A stretch of 64,000 bases of DNA, taken from the NCBI RefSeq assembly GCF_004341945.1, contig NZ_SMBP01000006.1, positions 81,753 to 145,752 of the forward strand, written 5' to 3'. Within the stretch, counting starts at the first letter, position 1; the number at the start of each line of letters is the position of its first letter. The translations under genes and the position numbers were made by a program. Shown one piece after another: positions 16,667 through 26,025 of the stretch. This DNA is from Longicatena caecimuris (GTDB lineage: Bacteria; Bacillota_I; Bacilli_A; Erysipelotrichales; Erysipelotrichaceae). A model generated the notes under the pieces. The model was not told where the DNA came from and made no database searches. It worked only from the letters and a program-made list of their open reading frames with translations.

Positions 16667-17431
16667 TTATGCATAGTAAAGCTGAAGATCATGTTCTGCG
16701 AATGCCTTACATACGTCTTTTGCTGGTTGTTGATTCGTAATCACTCCGGTAAAGTCTTCCAATTCCGCATAGGTATAATTTCCTAACTGGGTGAATTTCT
16801 CTTCCTCACACATCATATAGGAATTGCGGCTGCGCTTAATGATCGCCTTCTTCATCATACCATCGTTTGCCATATAAGTCATTACCGCATTCTCATGTAC
16901 GTCCACACCAACAACCCCCATGAATGCTTTATCAAAGCGAAAATTTTTCACCATCTCCATAGCCAGGCTACCAATGAAACCATCCCTGCCATAATCCAAT
17001 TCACCGCCAATGAAAATGACGCTCATATCACTTTTTACCAGAAGGTTCATAACATCCAACATGTTCGTCACAATAGTTATTTTCTTCGTTCCATTATTCA
17101 ATAATTTCGCAAGCTCTATATTAACTGTAGAAATATCTAAAAAAATGATATCGCCATCCTGGATCATCGACATAGCTTTTTCTGCAATCCGCTGCTTTTC
17201 TGCAGTATGCACATGTTTGCGCTGTGCCGCAATCTTGCGATGCACATTTTCTTTTACCATGACTGCCCCGCCATAGGCTTTTTTTAGTTGCCCTTTTTCT
17301 TCTAATGCTGTTAAGTCCTTACGAATCAGATCTTCACTTACTTGAAACCGTTCGCTTAGTTCTTTTACACGCACTTTTCCTTTTTCATGCAACTCTTCTA
17401 AGATGAGTGATTGACGTTCCTCTACAAACAT
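16667..17431 (-). CDS. DeoR-family transcriptional regulator
   Basis: A regulator of about 254 residues with the DeoR N-terminal winged helix (ERQSLILEELHEKGKVRVKE, then FQVSEDLIRKDLTALEEKG and YGGAV). A C-terminal sugar-phosphate sensing domain includes IGGELDYGRDGFIGSLA. DeoR proteins usually repress sugar operons and are relieved by a sugar phosphate. Lying just upstream of the glycyl-radical operon in the same orientation, it is the likely controller of that operon. The open frame starts at 17482, but AGGTGA lies close before the ATG at 17431 and the family begins at this methionine. Confidence 0.85.
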   Translation of the reverse strand: MFVEERQSLILEELHEKGKVRVKELSERFQVSEDLIRKDLTALEEKGQLKKAYGGAVMVKENVHRKIAAQRKHVHTAEKQRIAEKAMSMIQDGDIIFLDISTVNIELAKLLNNGTKKITIVTNMLDVMNLLVKSDMSVIFIGGELDYGRDGFIGSLAMEMVKNFRFDKAFMGVVGVDVHENAVMTYMANDGMMKKAIIKRSRNSYMMCEEEKFTQLGNYTYAELEDFTGVITNQQPAKDVCKAFAEHDLQLYYA

Positions 17432-17520
17432 GATATCACCTGGTATATTGTAATGACTCCTCGCCGAAGTCATGTTTAACAATACCTATTTCCTTTCTGG
17501 TAGTTTCCTTTTCTATCAGC

Positions 17521-17529
17521 ATTATACCA
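17521..17529 (-). promoter_or_regulatory. extended -10 promoter of the DeoR-type gene
   Basis: Minus-strand TGGTATAAT forms an extended -10; no good -35 is seen. Confidence 0.5.
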
Positions 17530-17589
17530 TGATTTATAAGAAATAATACGAATTAACGTGATAAACTAATAAAAAGCAGGAAAAGAAAA

Positions 17590-17612
17590 TGCTATCCTAA
17601 AAAAGAATAGCA
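17590..17612 (-). terminator. terminator after the DUF308 gene
   Basis: Minus strand TGCTAT(TC), T-rich loop, (G)ATAGCA, then TTTTC. It lies five bases past the stop at 17618. Confidence 0.6.
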
Positions 17613-17617
17613 CTTGT

Positions 17618-18241
17618 TTATTTGACGATGACATCATTACCATCTATCTGTTCCTGTTGTTTAGCCTCATCACTGGCAATATCCAAAATTTGTTCACCAT
17701 TTCTTCCATACCGGCGTACGATGCGTTTATAGTATAAGATTGTATAAAAGTTTGCAATCGCATCCAGAATCAATAAAAAGCTGAAACAATTATGTAAGAG
17801 TTTATCCTCCATGTTCACTAAGATCAAAACCATACCAATGAGCAAAGGTGCAATAGCAAATCCTAAGTTCACCTTCCATTGTGCATCTTGCAGGCGGAAT
17901 AAATTCATGGAATATTGTAAACGCAACGTACTGTCTAAGACAACCAAACCACTTAATACGATAGGATAATTATCTACGATCACACTTGGCTTACATGCGA
18001 CTATCACACCGGCCAACAAATACAAGACGCCGAATGAAAAACTGAATTCATTTGGCTTTAAATAATCTTTCTTAAAGAAATACACCAGTATTTGAAACAA
18101 CCCGACAAGGGCGACAATGATACCGGCAATCATAAAGAAATTTAAATACTGTTCCTTTGAAATACTGTAGGATAAGACAGAAAATATCAGATAAAAGATT
18201 GATAACACTAATAATTTCCAATTTTCAATTTTAAAATTCAT
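17618..18241 (-). CDS. DUF308/HdeD-like membrane protein
   Basis: This 207-residue protein has about six hydrophobic helices arranged as three pairs (for example FFMIAGIIVALVGLFQILVY and VIVDNYPIVLSGLVVLDST), the pattern of HdeD/DUF308 proteins. A basic cytoplasmic tail follows (YKRIVRRYGRNGEQ). Family members are linked to acid stress in enterobacteria, but the function here is unknown. GGAGGAAGTTCT precedes the ATG. It is the second gene of a transcript that begins with the small frame-broken ORF at 18263-18429. Confidence 0.65.
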   Translation of the reverse strand: MNFKIENWKLLVLSIFYLIFSVLSYSISKEQYLNFFMIAGIIVALVGLFQILVYFFKKDYLKPNEFSFSFGVLYLLAGVIVACKPSVIVDNYPIVLSGLVVLDSTLRLQYSMNLFRLQDAQWKVNLGFAIAPLLIGMVLILVNMEDKLLHNCFSFLLILDAIANFYTILYYKRIVRRYGRNGEQILDIASDEAKQQEQIDGNDVIVK

Positions 18242-18262
18242 AGAACTTCCTCCATTTTCTAT

Positions 18263-18429
18263 TTAGTTTGGCTGCTTTTTGGTTTTCCACAAGGAAAGAT
18301 AATCGCATAGAAAGAATAACACCGGGATAAAGACGAAGAAAAGAGCAAATATCACAAAGTTTGAAGGCAATGCCAGACTTTTCATCGTATACATGATGAT
18401 GGTCCCAAAGATTTTGTTACCTTTTTCAT
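18263..18429 (-). pseudogene. small membrane protein ORF with an apparent one-base frameshift
   Basis: An ATG at 18429 follows AGAGG by nine bases but reads only 15 codons (MKKVTKSLGPSSCIR). One base shift in the AAAAA run after the ATG would give a continuous 55-residue protein: MKKGNKIFGTII, then a hydrophobic helix NFVIFALFFVFIPVLFFL and a charged tail. The downstream frame also has its own ATG at 18394, which would give 43 residues but lacks a good ribosome site. Its stop is 21 bases before the DUF308 start. It could be a true mutation, a sequencing error, a phase-variable A-tract, or programmed slippage at GAAAAAG. Confidence 0.45.
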
Positions 18430-18459
18430 AGTAATGCGCCTCTTTCTATCCTTGGCATT

Positions 18460-18465
18460 ATTATA
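18460..18465 (-). promoter_or_regulatory. extended -10 promoter of the small ORF/DUF308 transcript
   Basis: Minus-strand TGATATAAT; the -35 is not evident. Confidence 0.5.
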
Positions 18466-18572
18466 TCACATTCTCATGTTTATGATATTTTTATTCAGAC
18501 ACTATTCAATTCACTATGCGATTAAGAAAAAATTAATGCCTCTATGTTGCAGAGACAAAAAAGAAACTGCGC

Positions 18573-18896
18573 TTACAGTTTCTCGATTGGTTTACGTTCT
18601 GCCTTTAAATTATGTGTCTTTTGGCTTCTTTTTGCCAATTCTTCATTCACTTCTTCTAAGGTGATATCCTGATCGACCATCAATACTAACAGATGATACA
18701 ATAAATCACTAAGTTCATTGATCTTATCTTCTTTTTGTTGCGCAAGCGTCGCAATGATTACCTCACTGCACTCCTCACCAACCTTTTTCAGAATTTTTTC
18801 AGTTCCCTTGTTAAATAAATAGCTGGTATAAGACCCTTCTTCTCCATGCGCTTTACGCTCTTTTATGGTTTCATATAAGACATCTAACTCTTTCAT
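18573..18896 (-). CDS. hisE: phosphoribosyl-ATP pyrophosphohydrolase
   Basis: A 107-residue all-helical MazG-like enzyme that converts PR-ATP to PR-AMP, the second step of histidine synthesis. The conserved [12 protein letters not shown] and [14 protein letters not shown] motifs hold the Mg2+-binding acidic residues. The start at 18896 forms an ATGA overlap with the hisI stop and has AAGGAG upstream; the longer open frame to 18950 is not needed. It is the last gene of the his operon and separate from hisI, whereas the two are fused in enterobacteria. Confidence 0.92.
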   Translation of the reverse strand: MKELDVLYETIKERKAHGEEGSYTSYLFNKGTEKILKKVGEECSEVIIATLAQQKEDKINELSDLLYHLLVLMVDQDITLEEVNEELAKRSQKTHNLKAERKPIEKL

Positions 18897-19219
18897 AGCT
18901 CTTCTCCTTCTACATTCCGATAAAAACAGCTGTAATGACCGGTATGACAAGCTGCCCCTGTCTGTTCTACAAGTAACAGTAATGTATCGTTGTCACAATC
19001 CACACGAATATCTTTCACATGTTGGTAATGTCCGCTAGTTTCACCTTTTAGCCATAGTTCCTGACGGGAGCGACTCCAATACGTAGCAAAACCGCTTGTT
19101 ATTGTTTTTTGCAAACTTTCTTCATTCATATAGGCCAGCATCAACACTTCTTTAGTCGTAACATCCTGTACGATGACCGGTACTAAGCCATTGCCTTTCG
19201 CAAAATCAATCTCTATCAT
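18893..19219 (-). CDS. hisI: phosphoribosyl-AMP cyclohydrolase
   Basis: A 108-residue Zn/Mg enzyme that opens the purine ring of PR-AMP, the third step. The family motifs [24 protein letters not shown] and CHTGHYSCF supply the metal-binding Asp and Cys residues. Its start overlaps hisF (ATGA) and its stop overlaps hisE. Confidence 0.95.
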   Translation of the reverse strand: MIEIDFAKGNGLVPVIVQDVTTKEVLMLAYMNEESLQKTITSGFATYWSRSRQELWLKGETSGHYQHVKDIRVDCDNDTLLLLVEQTGAACHTGHYSCFYRNVEGEEL

Positions 19220-19977
19220 AAACGCACCGCAATTCCTCTCTCTTTTAGATAATGCTTGACCTGAGGCACACTCACTTCACCATAATGAAACATGCTGGCA
19301 GCCAATGCGGCATCTGCGGCATCTTCATCAAAAACTTCGGCAAAATGCTGTAAGCTGCCACAACCACCGGATGCAATCACCGGAACATCAACGATATCCC
19401 GAACCGCCTTACACAGCGCTATATCAAAGCCTTGCTTTGTACCATCGGCATCCATACTGGTTAATAAAATTTCCCCTGCTCCCAATTCTACTGCCTGCTT
19501 GACCCATGTTAAAAGATCCAAGCCGGTATCTACTCGACCGCCATTGACATATACATTCCAGCCACTACCATCTTGGCGTTTCTTTCCATCAACCGCTAAG
19601 ACGATACACTGATTGCCGAAAATGGCAGCTCCCTCCTGAATCAGCTTGGGATTCTTCACGGCTGCTGAATTCAAAGAAACTTTATCAGCACCTGCTAATA
19701 ACATCTTGCGAATATCCTCAACACTGCGAATACCGCCGCCAACCGTGAAGGGAATAAAAATAGCACTGGCGACTTTTTCTACCACTTGCACCATGGTATC
19801 ACGCTGTTCATGGGTCGCAGTAATATCAAGAAATACTAATTCATCCGCACCTTGTTCATAATAGGATTTTGCTAATTCTACAGGATCACCGACTTCCTTT
19901 AATCCGACAAAATTAATGCCCTTTACCACACGGCCATCCTTGACATCCAAACAGGGGATGATACGTTTTGTATGCAT
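19216..19977 (-). CDS. hisF: imidazole glycerol phosphate synthase, cyclase subunit
   Basis: A 253-residue TIM barrel that uses ammonia delivered by HisH to form imidazole glycerol phosphate and AICAR. It begins [20 protein letters not shown] with the catalytic Asp of CLDVKDG, and a second catalytic Asp lies in TSMDADGT. Phosphate loops GGGIRS and ASGGCG are present. GGAGG in the hisA tail precedes its ATG. Confidence 0.96.
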   Translation of the reverse strand: MHTKRIIPCLDVKDGRVVKGINFVGLKEVGDPVELAKSYYEQGADELVFLDITATHEQRDTMVQVVEKVASAIFIPFTVGGGIRSVEDIRKMLLAGADKVSLNSAAVKNPKLIQEGAAIFGNQCIVLAVDGKKRQDGSGWNVYVNGGRVDTGLDLLTWVKQAVELGAGEILLTSMDADGTKQGFDIALCKAVRDIVDVPVIASGGCGSLQHFAEVFDEDAADAALAASMFHYGEVSVPQVKHYLKERGIAVRL

Positions 19978-19979
19978 AG

Positions 19980-20699
19980 CTATTCCTCCTTACAAAGGGT
20001 TAATGCCTCTGGTAGTGATAAGGTTTTGGCATACATCGCCTTTCCGGTGATGGCACCATATATACCCAATTCTTTTAAGGCCTGAATATGGGTGATATCC
20101 TTGATTCCTCCAGAGGCAATGACGTTAATAGAAACACTTTCCTTTAACTTCTTTAACATTTCCAGATTAGGTCCCATCATGGTTCCATCCTTGGCAATAT
20201 CGGTTACAATAATCGTTTTTACTCCTAACGCTTGCATTTCTTTTGCAAATGTCAGGTAGTAAAGCTTTGATTCACTTAACCATCCTCTGCCACATACATA
20301 ACCATCACGACAGTCAATACCAACCGCGATATGTGCTTGATAGCGCTTAATGGCTTGTTTTAGGAAAGTGCGATCTTCAATAGCAGCAGTACCTAAAATA
20401 ACGCGCTCTACACCATGCTCCAAATAATATGCCACATCCTCCATGCTGCGAATACCACCGCCGACTTCTACCGGGATATGTAAGGAAGCAGCGACCTCAC
20501 AAATCGGTTGCTGATTACACTTTTCTCCCTTCTTAGCACCATCTAAATCCACCATATGCAAGTATTGGGCACCTTCTTTTTCAAAGGCTTTTGCGAGATC
20601 TAAAATATTGTTTCCGACCTGTTCCTGCTTGTTATAATCCCCTTGATACAAGCGCACAGGCTTTTGTTCAATGATATCAATTGCTGGTAAAATGATCAT
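19980..20699 (-). CDS. hisA: ProFAR isomerase
   Basis: A 239-residue TIM barrel, homologous to HisF, that isomerises ProFAR to PRFAR. It starts [20 protein letters not shown] with the catalytic Asp in PAID; the second catalytic Asp is in VTDIAKDGT. The ATG at 20699 overlaps the hisH stop (ATGA), so the longer frame to 20720 is rejected. Confidence 0.95.
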   Translation of the reverse strand: MIILPAIDIIEQKPVRLYQGDYNKQEQVGNNILDLAKAFEKEGAQYLHMVDLDGAKKGEKCNQQPICEVAASLHIPVEVGGGIRSMEDVAYYLEHGVERVILGTAAIEDRTFLKQAIKRYQAHIAVGIDCRDGYVCGRGWLSESKLYYLTFAKEMQALGVKTIIVTDIAKDGTMMGPNLEMLKKLKESVSINVIASGGIKDITHIQALKELGIYGAITGKAMYAKTLSLPEALTLCKEE

Positions 20700-21310
20700 G
20701 CAAATTCCTCCTTGAACCAACGTAATATGTTCAATCCATCTTCTCCGCTTTTTTCCGGGTGAAACTGTGCTCCTAAGATATTATCTTTACGTACAAGTCC
20801 CGGTATCTTTAAGCTGCCATAGCTGGAATATCCTAAGATATCTTCAGGGCGATAGTTCTGTGCATAATAAGAATGCACGTAATAAACAAAAGGAGCTTGA
20901 CTCAGCTTATCGAAAACGGAAGCCTTTTGCATTGGTTCTAACAGATTCCAGCCGATATGTGGAATCTTTACATTCGGATCTTGCATTTTTACGATACTGC
21001 CTTGTAAAAAGCCTAAACCTTTTGTGTACGTACCTTCATAACTATCTTCAAACAACGCCTGCATACCAAGGCAGATTCCCAATAATGGTTTCTTTTTCTG
21101 CAGCACTTCTTCTTGTAGTACAGGCAATAAGCCTAATTCTTCTAAATGTTTCATACAATCGGGAAAAGCTCCCACACCCGGTAAAACCAATTTATCTGCT
21201 TGTTGTATTTGGGCTGCTTGATTGGTAATGATGCAGGCAGCGTTCAAATGATGCAAAGCGTTTTCTACACTATGCAAATTGCCCATGCCATAATCAATGA
21301 TGGCAATCAT
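20696..21310 (-). CDS. hisH: imidazole glycerol phosphate synthase, glutaminase subunit
   Basis: A 204-residue class I glutamine amidotransferase. The nucleophile Cys lies in LLGICLGMQ, and the His-Glu pair is in QFHPEKSG near the C-terminus. It starts MIAIIDYGMGNLHSV and supplies ammonia to HisF. Its start overlaps the hisB stop (ATGA). Confidence 0.96.
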   Translation of the reverse strand: MIAIIDYGMGNLHSVENALHHLNAACIITNQAAQIQQADKLVLPGVGAFPDCMKHLEELGLLPVLQEEVLQKKKPLLGICLGMQALFEDSYEGTYTKGLGFLQGSIVKMQDPNVKIPHIGWNLLEPMQKASVFDKLSQAPFVYYVHSYYAQNYRPEDILGYSSYGSLKIPGLVRKDNILGAQFHPEKSGEDGLNILRWFKEEFA

Positions 21311-21888
21311 TCTAACATCCCCTTTGTACTAGGCAAAGCATCCCCTATGACCTGTGTAGCTTGCCCTAATGCGCGTCCTAAGGCTTTAAAGATCGCTTCT
21401 ACCTTATGATGATCATTGGTTCCATAGAAAACATTCACATGTAAGGTAATTCCTGCCTGAAATGCAAAAGCACGTAAGAATTCTTCTACCATTTCACATG
21501 AGAAAGTGCCAATCGTATCGCGTTTTAATTCACAATGGTATACCAGATAACTGCGGCCGCTGATATCCAAGCTAACATTCGCCAAGGTTTCATCCATGGG
21601 CAGATTCATAGAGCCATAGCGCGCTATTCCTCGTTTATCCTTTAGCGCCTGCTTTACACAGCTGCCTAAGATGATACCGCAATCTTCAACGGTATGATGA
21701 TCACATACTTCTAAATCTCCTTTTGCTTGCATGGTAATATCAAAACCAGAGTGAAACGCAAGCAATGTCAACATATGATCAAAGAAGCCAATACCGGTGG
21801 CAACAGCAGCCTGTCCGCTGCCATCCAAGTTGACCTTACATTGAATGTTTGTTTCTTTTGTTGTCCGTACTTCTTCAGCCAATCTCAT
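21307..21888 (-). CDS. hisB: imidazoleglycerol-phosphate dehydratase
   Basis: A 193-residue Mn-dependent dehydratase forming imidazole acetol phosphate. The metal motifs FFDHML, CDHHTVEDCG and NDHHKVEA with their His residues are intact. It is the monofunctional form without a histidinol phosphatase domain. The ATG at 21888 follows AAGGAGG by six bases and overlaps the hisC end by 14 bases; the frame open to 21906 is longer but less likely. Confidence 0.95.
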   Translation of the reverse strand: MRLAEEVRTTKETNIQCKVNLDGSGQAAVATGIGFFDHMLTLLAFHSGFDITMQAKGDLEVCDHHTVEDCGIILGSCVKQALKDKRGIARYGSMNLPMDETLANVSLDISGRSYLVYHCELKRDTIGTFSCEMVEEFLRAFAFQAGITLHVNVFYGTNDHHKVEAIFKALGRALGQATQVIGDALPSTKGMLE

Positions 21889-22918
21889 AGGTATCCTCCT
21901 TATCAAATGCTACTAGCAAATCTTTTATGCATGCATTTTCTTCTTTACTGCCAATAGTGATACGAAAACTATCATCATTCGCATAATTTCGTATTACGAT
22001 GCCATGTTCCTGCAAACGTTTTAACATTGCCTGTTTGCGCTGACTGCGGCCATATAAATAATTGGCCTGTGAAGGATAAAAGGTGATAGTTTGCAGATTT
22101 GCTAATGCTTGATAGAGCTTATCACGTTCTTCACAAATCGATTGTATCAATGGTTGATATCGTGAAGCATGGCGCAATACAACTGCCCCTATCTTCTGAT
22201 CAACGCTTGATATATTATAAGGCACAATATGTGGCCGCAAGGTTTGCATCATCGCTTTATTACCAATCAAAAAGCCTAAGCGCACACCAGCTAAGCCATA
22301 GGCCTTGGATAATGTACGAGTTACATACAGATTGGTATAATTGCTTGTTTCCTTAAGCATGCTGTCACGTGCAAATTCCGCATATGCTTCATCAATGACA
22401 ACCGGTATACAAGGAAAAGCATCGACAATCTTTAACAGTTCTTGATTGGACAGGGCATGTCCGCTGGGATTGTTAGGATTTGAAAATAAGATCATATCCA
22501 CGCGCTGTTCACGCCCTTGTTCAATGAAAGCATCGACATCAAAACGACCATCCGCATCAGTCACAAACTTGACTACCTGCGTTTCTTGCATGCCGGCATA
22601 ATAATCATACATGGAGAAATCCGGTTGTAAGGTATATAGTTTCTTATCTTTCCCCAGGAAATACTGAATCAGAAACCCAAGCATTTCATCACTGCCATTA
22701 CCAGCCAATATACAAGCAGCATCCAGTTCCATAACTTTGGCATACGCTTCAATCAGCTCTTTGCTTGTTTCATCCGGATAGCGATGAAAGGAAAGTTTGC
22801 TGAGTTCATATAACACTTCCTTACGCAATGCTTCATCAAGATCACAATACAATTCATTTGCATTCAACATGATCTTGCCATTCTCTTTAGGAGGTGCATA
22901 GGTTTCTACCTGTTTCAT
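21875..22918 (-). CDS. hisC: histidinol-phosphate aminotransferase
   Basis: A 347-residue PLP-dependent fold I aminotransferase. NELYCDL at the substrate end, the NPNNPSGHAL loop, VIDEAYAEF and the PLP Lys in TRTLSKAYGLAGVRLGF are visible. It transfers an amino group from glutamate to imidazole acetol phosphate. The ATG at 22918 overlaps the hisD stop (ATGA), so the upstream extension to 22981 is rejected. Confidence 0.95.
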   Translation of the reverse strand: MKQVETYAPPKENGKIMLNANELYCDLDEALRKEVLYELSKLSFHRYPDETSKELIEAYAKVMELDAACILAGNGSDEMLGFLIQYFLGKDKKLYTLQPDFSMYDYYAGMQETQVVKFVTDADGRFDVDAFIEQGREQRVDMILFSNPNNPSGHALSNQELLKIVDAFPCIPVVIDEAYAEFARDSMLKETSNYTNLYVTRTLSKAYGLAGVRLGFLIGNKAMMQTLRPHIVPYNISSVDQKIGAVVLRHASRYQPLIQSICEERDKLYQALANLQTITFYPSQANYLYGRSQRKQAMLKRLQEHGIVIRNYANDDSFRITIGSKEENACIKDLLVAFDKEDTYEIG

Positions 22919-24198
22919 TTCTTCAACCTCACCTTCACGGCATTGGCATGCGCATCCAGATCTTCCTGTTGTGCCATACAAATAATATTATCGCCATATG
23001 CCTGAATAGCTTCTTCACTATATTGTAAATAACTGCTCTTCTTAATAAAACTATCTACCCCTAAGGCACTTGAGAAGCGAGCAGTACCACTGGTAGGCAA
23101 GACATGATTGGTACCACCGTAATAATCTCCAACACTTTCACAAGTGTAATAGCCTAAGAACACACTGCCGGCATGACGCACTTCATGAAGCAGTTGCATG
23201 GGCTGCTTTACCATTAGCTCTAAATGTTCCGGGGCGATGGCATTGGCAATTTCCACACATGCAGATAAGCTTGCACAACAAATCGCTGTACCATAATTTT
23301 TTAAGGATTGCTCAACAATTTCGCGTTTCGGCAAGACAGCAGTTTGCTTGACTAACTCTTTATTCACATTCTCCAATAGTTTTGAAGATGTTGTCACTAA
23401 GATTGCACTGGCCATTGGATCATGCTCTGCCTGAGATAACAAATCAGCTGCTACATAAGCTGGATTAGCATCCGCATCCGCGATGACTAAGATTTCACTA
23501 GGACCGGCAATCATATCAATATCCACTTTGCCATAAACTAGTTTTTTAGCTGCTGCCACAAAGATATTACCGGGGCCAACAATTTTATCCACTTTTGCGA
23601 TGGTTTCTGTTCCATAAGCTAATGCGGCAATGCCCTGAGCACCGCCAACCTTATAGATTTCTGTCACTCCTGCTAATTTTGCGGCTGCGGCAATATTAGG
23701 ATGTAAAGTTCCCATCTTGGATGGTGGTGTAATCATGACAATTCGCTTTACTCCGGCAATACGTGCGGGAATGGCGTTCATTAAAACGCTAGAAGGATAT
23801 TGCGCCCGGCCTCCGGGAACATAGATGCCCACACTATCCAGAGGCAAGACACGCTGTCCCAAATAAATGCCCTTAGCTTTTTCAAGCAGATAGCCATGCT
23901 GCTTCTGTGCATTGTGGAAATATTCAATATTCGCTTTTGCCTGCCTCATGCTTTCCACAAATTTTGGATCTGCTTGGGCAGCCGCTTCATTGATTTCTTC
24001 TTCCCTTACTCTGTAATCTTCTAAATCAATGCCATCAAACTGTTTGGTATAACGCCTGATGGCCGCATCTTTTTCCTTTTTCACCGCATGTAATATTTCC
24101 GTAACCTTTAAGATTACTTCCGTGCTGATATCCTCACTGCGGCTATCTAAGTATTCTCGTAATTTTTCGTGATCGTTTGGATCAATTTGTCGTAACAT
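22915..24198 (-). CDS. hisD: histidinol dehydrogenase
   Basis: A 427-residue Zn enzyme that oxidises histidinol to histidine in two NAD steps. Motifs include YVPGGRAQYPSSVLM, VDKIVGPGN, DMIAGPSEILV, LLSQAEHDP with the Zn-binding His, and APEHLELM with the catalytic Glu-His. I choose the ATG at 24198 over the GTG at 24207 because GGTGA is five bases from it. The 5' end overlaps hisG by 17 bases. Confidence 0.94.
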   Translation of the reverse strand: MLRQIDPNDHEKLREYLDSRSEDISTEVILKVTEILHAVKKEKDAAIRRYTKQFDGIDLEDYRVREEEINEAAAQADPKFVESMRQAKANIEYFHNAQKQHGYLLEKAKGIYLGQRVLPLDSVGIYVPGGRAQYPSSVLMNAIPARIAGVKRIVMITPPSKMGTLHPNIAAAAKLAGVTEIYKVGGAQGIAALAYGTETIAKVDKIVGPGNIFVAAAKKLVYGKVDIDMIAGPSEILVIADADANPAYVAADLLSQAEHDPMASAILVTTSSKLLENVNKELVKQTAVLPKREIVEQSLKNYGTAICCASLSACVEIANAIAPEHLELMVKQPMQLLHEVRHAGSVFLGYYTCESVGDYYGGTNHVLPTSGTARFSSALGVDSFIKKSSYLQYSEEAIQAYGDNIICMAQQEDLDAHANAVKVRLKK

Positions 24199-24829
24199 CA
24201 TTCTCACCCAAGCTTTCTTTTAAATCCTCTAATACTTGTGAAATTTCTTTTCGCTTTAATTTAAAGCTAGCTTTATTCACAATCACTCTGGCACTGATTT
24301 CACATACCGTATCAAATACCACAAGTCCATTTTCTTTTAACGTCGTACCGGTTTCCATAATATCGACAATACCATCGCAGAGTCCTAAAAGCGGTGCCAA
24401 TTCCACACTGCCATCAATCTTAATCAGTTCCACATCCATGCCCTTCGCTAAGAAATACTTCTTTGCGATATTAGGATATTTGGTGCCGATCTTGACATGT
24501 CCAACTTTATCAAAAGGACTTTTTCCTTGTAATCCGGCAACGATAAACTTACATTTTCCGATTCCCAGATCCAGCATCTCATAATAATCCTTATCGCCTT
24601 CTAACAGCGTATCTTTCCCAACTACGCCAATATCTGCAACGCCATGCTGAACATACGTGATACAATCATTTGCTTTCACAAGGAAATACTGCACATCTTT
24701 TTGCGAATCCTGAAAAACCAGCTGTCTGCCTTTATTTTTCACACTTTCTATCCCATAACCGCTTTTTTCCAACAGTTTGATGGTTTCTTTCTCTAATCTT
24801 CCTTTGGTTAATGCAATCGCAATGCTCAT
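24182..24829 (-). CDS. hisG: ATP phosphoribosyltransferase, short form
   Basis: At 215 residues this is the short HisG, which lacks the C-terminal histidine-binding domain and needs HisZ for activity and feedback inhibition. It starts MSIAIALTKGRLEKET and carries the PRPP loop region DIMETGTTLKENGL. It catalyses the first committed step. Its ATG overlaps the hisZ stop. Confidence 0.95.
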   Translation of the reverse strand: MSIAIALTKGRLEKETIKLLEKSGYGIESVKNKGRQLVFQDSQKDVQYFLVKANDCITYVQHGVADIGVVGKDTLLEGDKDYYEMLDLGIGKCKFIVAGLQGKSPFDKVGHVKIGTKYPNIAKKYFLAKGMDVELIKIDGSVELAPLLGLCDGIVDIMETGTTLKENGLVVFDTVCEISARVIVNKASFKLKRKEISQVLEDLKESLGENDVTTN

Positions 24830-25956
24830 CGTACATCCTCCTTAATCACACAGACATCCTCATACGCCTCATCCTGCAACAATTCCACGATATGGTCCTT
24901 GCGCAGTTCTTTCGCCTTTTGCAAAGCTTTTACTTTTGCCTTCATTGGATAACATAACCTAACACTTGGCTGCTTCGTCGCTACTTTTTCCAAGACTGGT
25001 AATACATAATCTAATTTTACGGAAAAGCCAATTGCCGGCATCGGACTGCCGAATTTTTCTGCCAAGGTGTCATAACGTCCTCCGCTTAAAACACTGGTTC
25101 CAATGCCTTCCACAAAGCCTTCAAATAATAAACCGCTGTAATAATTCAAATGTGGTACTTTACCTAAATCAAAGGTAATATGTTTTTCATAACCTAATTC
25201 TTTTAATTGATCATATAACTCCTTCAAACCGGCAATGATGGCTCTAAGCTTGGGATGAAAACAATAAGGCAATGCTTCTTTTAACACCTCTACATCCCCA
25301 CACAACCATGGCAGCTGTAGAAAGAAAGTCTGTACTTCCTCACTCAGCGCTAAAGATTCTAAAAAAGAACTCAATTCACTCATGCTTTTACGATCAATCA
25401 AATCAGCCAGTGTTTTTATATCTTCTTCATCTAAATGTAAATCGCTGCATGCGCTATGGAAAAAATTGATATTGCCTAATTCTAAGGTATATGCATCTTG
25501 TTTCAGTTTCTCCATGACTTCACATGCACAAACAAGAATTTCCAGATCACTTTCTTCGGCACTCTGTCCCAACAATTCAATACCACAATCGGTTACTTCA
25601 TTGCGCTTACCGGCAAAAGACTCCTTTACTTTATAAACGTTCGCGCAATACTGAAAACGAAACGGCGGCTTTTGATCCTTAAAACGCGTTGTGGCAACAC
25701 GAACGATCGGTACGGTCATATCCATGCGAAGTGTTAAAATACGACCATTATGATCAAAGAATTTATACATCGACTCATCTTTTACGTTATCAAATCCAAC
25801 CTGATATGTTTGGTAAAATTCAATAGATGGAGTAATGATTTCTTTATAGCCGTAACTATCAAATACAGCCTCGATTTCCTTCTGCAATGCTTTTTTTACA
25901 CTGCATTCACCTAAAATCAAATCTCTTGTCCCTTCTGGTATGGCAAATTTTTTCAT
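24826..25956 (-). CDS. hisZ: ATP phosphoribosyltransferase regulatory subunit
   Basis: This 376-residue protein resembles the catalytic core of histidyl-tRNA synthetase (IPEGTRDLILGE, LRMDMTVPIVRV, YYSGLLFEGF, SGGRYDTL) but lacks the tRNA-binding C-terminal domain, as HisZ does. It pairs with the short HisG next to it. It is the first gene of the his operon, behind a T-box leader; GGGAGG precedes its ATG. Confidence 0.94.
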   Translation of the reverse strand: MKKFAIPEGTRDLILGECSVKKALQKEIEAVFDSYGYKEIITPSIEFYQTYQVGFDNVKDESMYKFFDHNGRILTLRMDMTVPIVRVATTRFKDQKPPFRFQYCANVYKVKESFAGKRNEVTDCGIELLGQSAEESDLEILVCACEVMEKLKQDAYTLELGNINFFHSACSDLHLDEEDIKTLADLIDRKSMSELSSFLESLALSEEVQTFFLQLPWLCGDVEVLKEALPYCFHPKLRAIIAGLKELYDQLKELGYEKHITFDLGKVPHLNYYSGLLFEGFVEGIGTSVLSGGRYDTLAEKFGSPMPAIGFSVKLDYVLPVLEKVATKQPSVRLCYPMKAKVKALQKAKELRKDHIVELLQDEAYEDVCVIKEDVR

Positions 25957-26025
25957 GTTTGTTCCTCCCTTGCTATCTTTCTATCCGTATGCATCTAGAT
26001 GGGGATAGCATGCATCGCTTTATAC

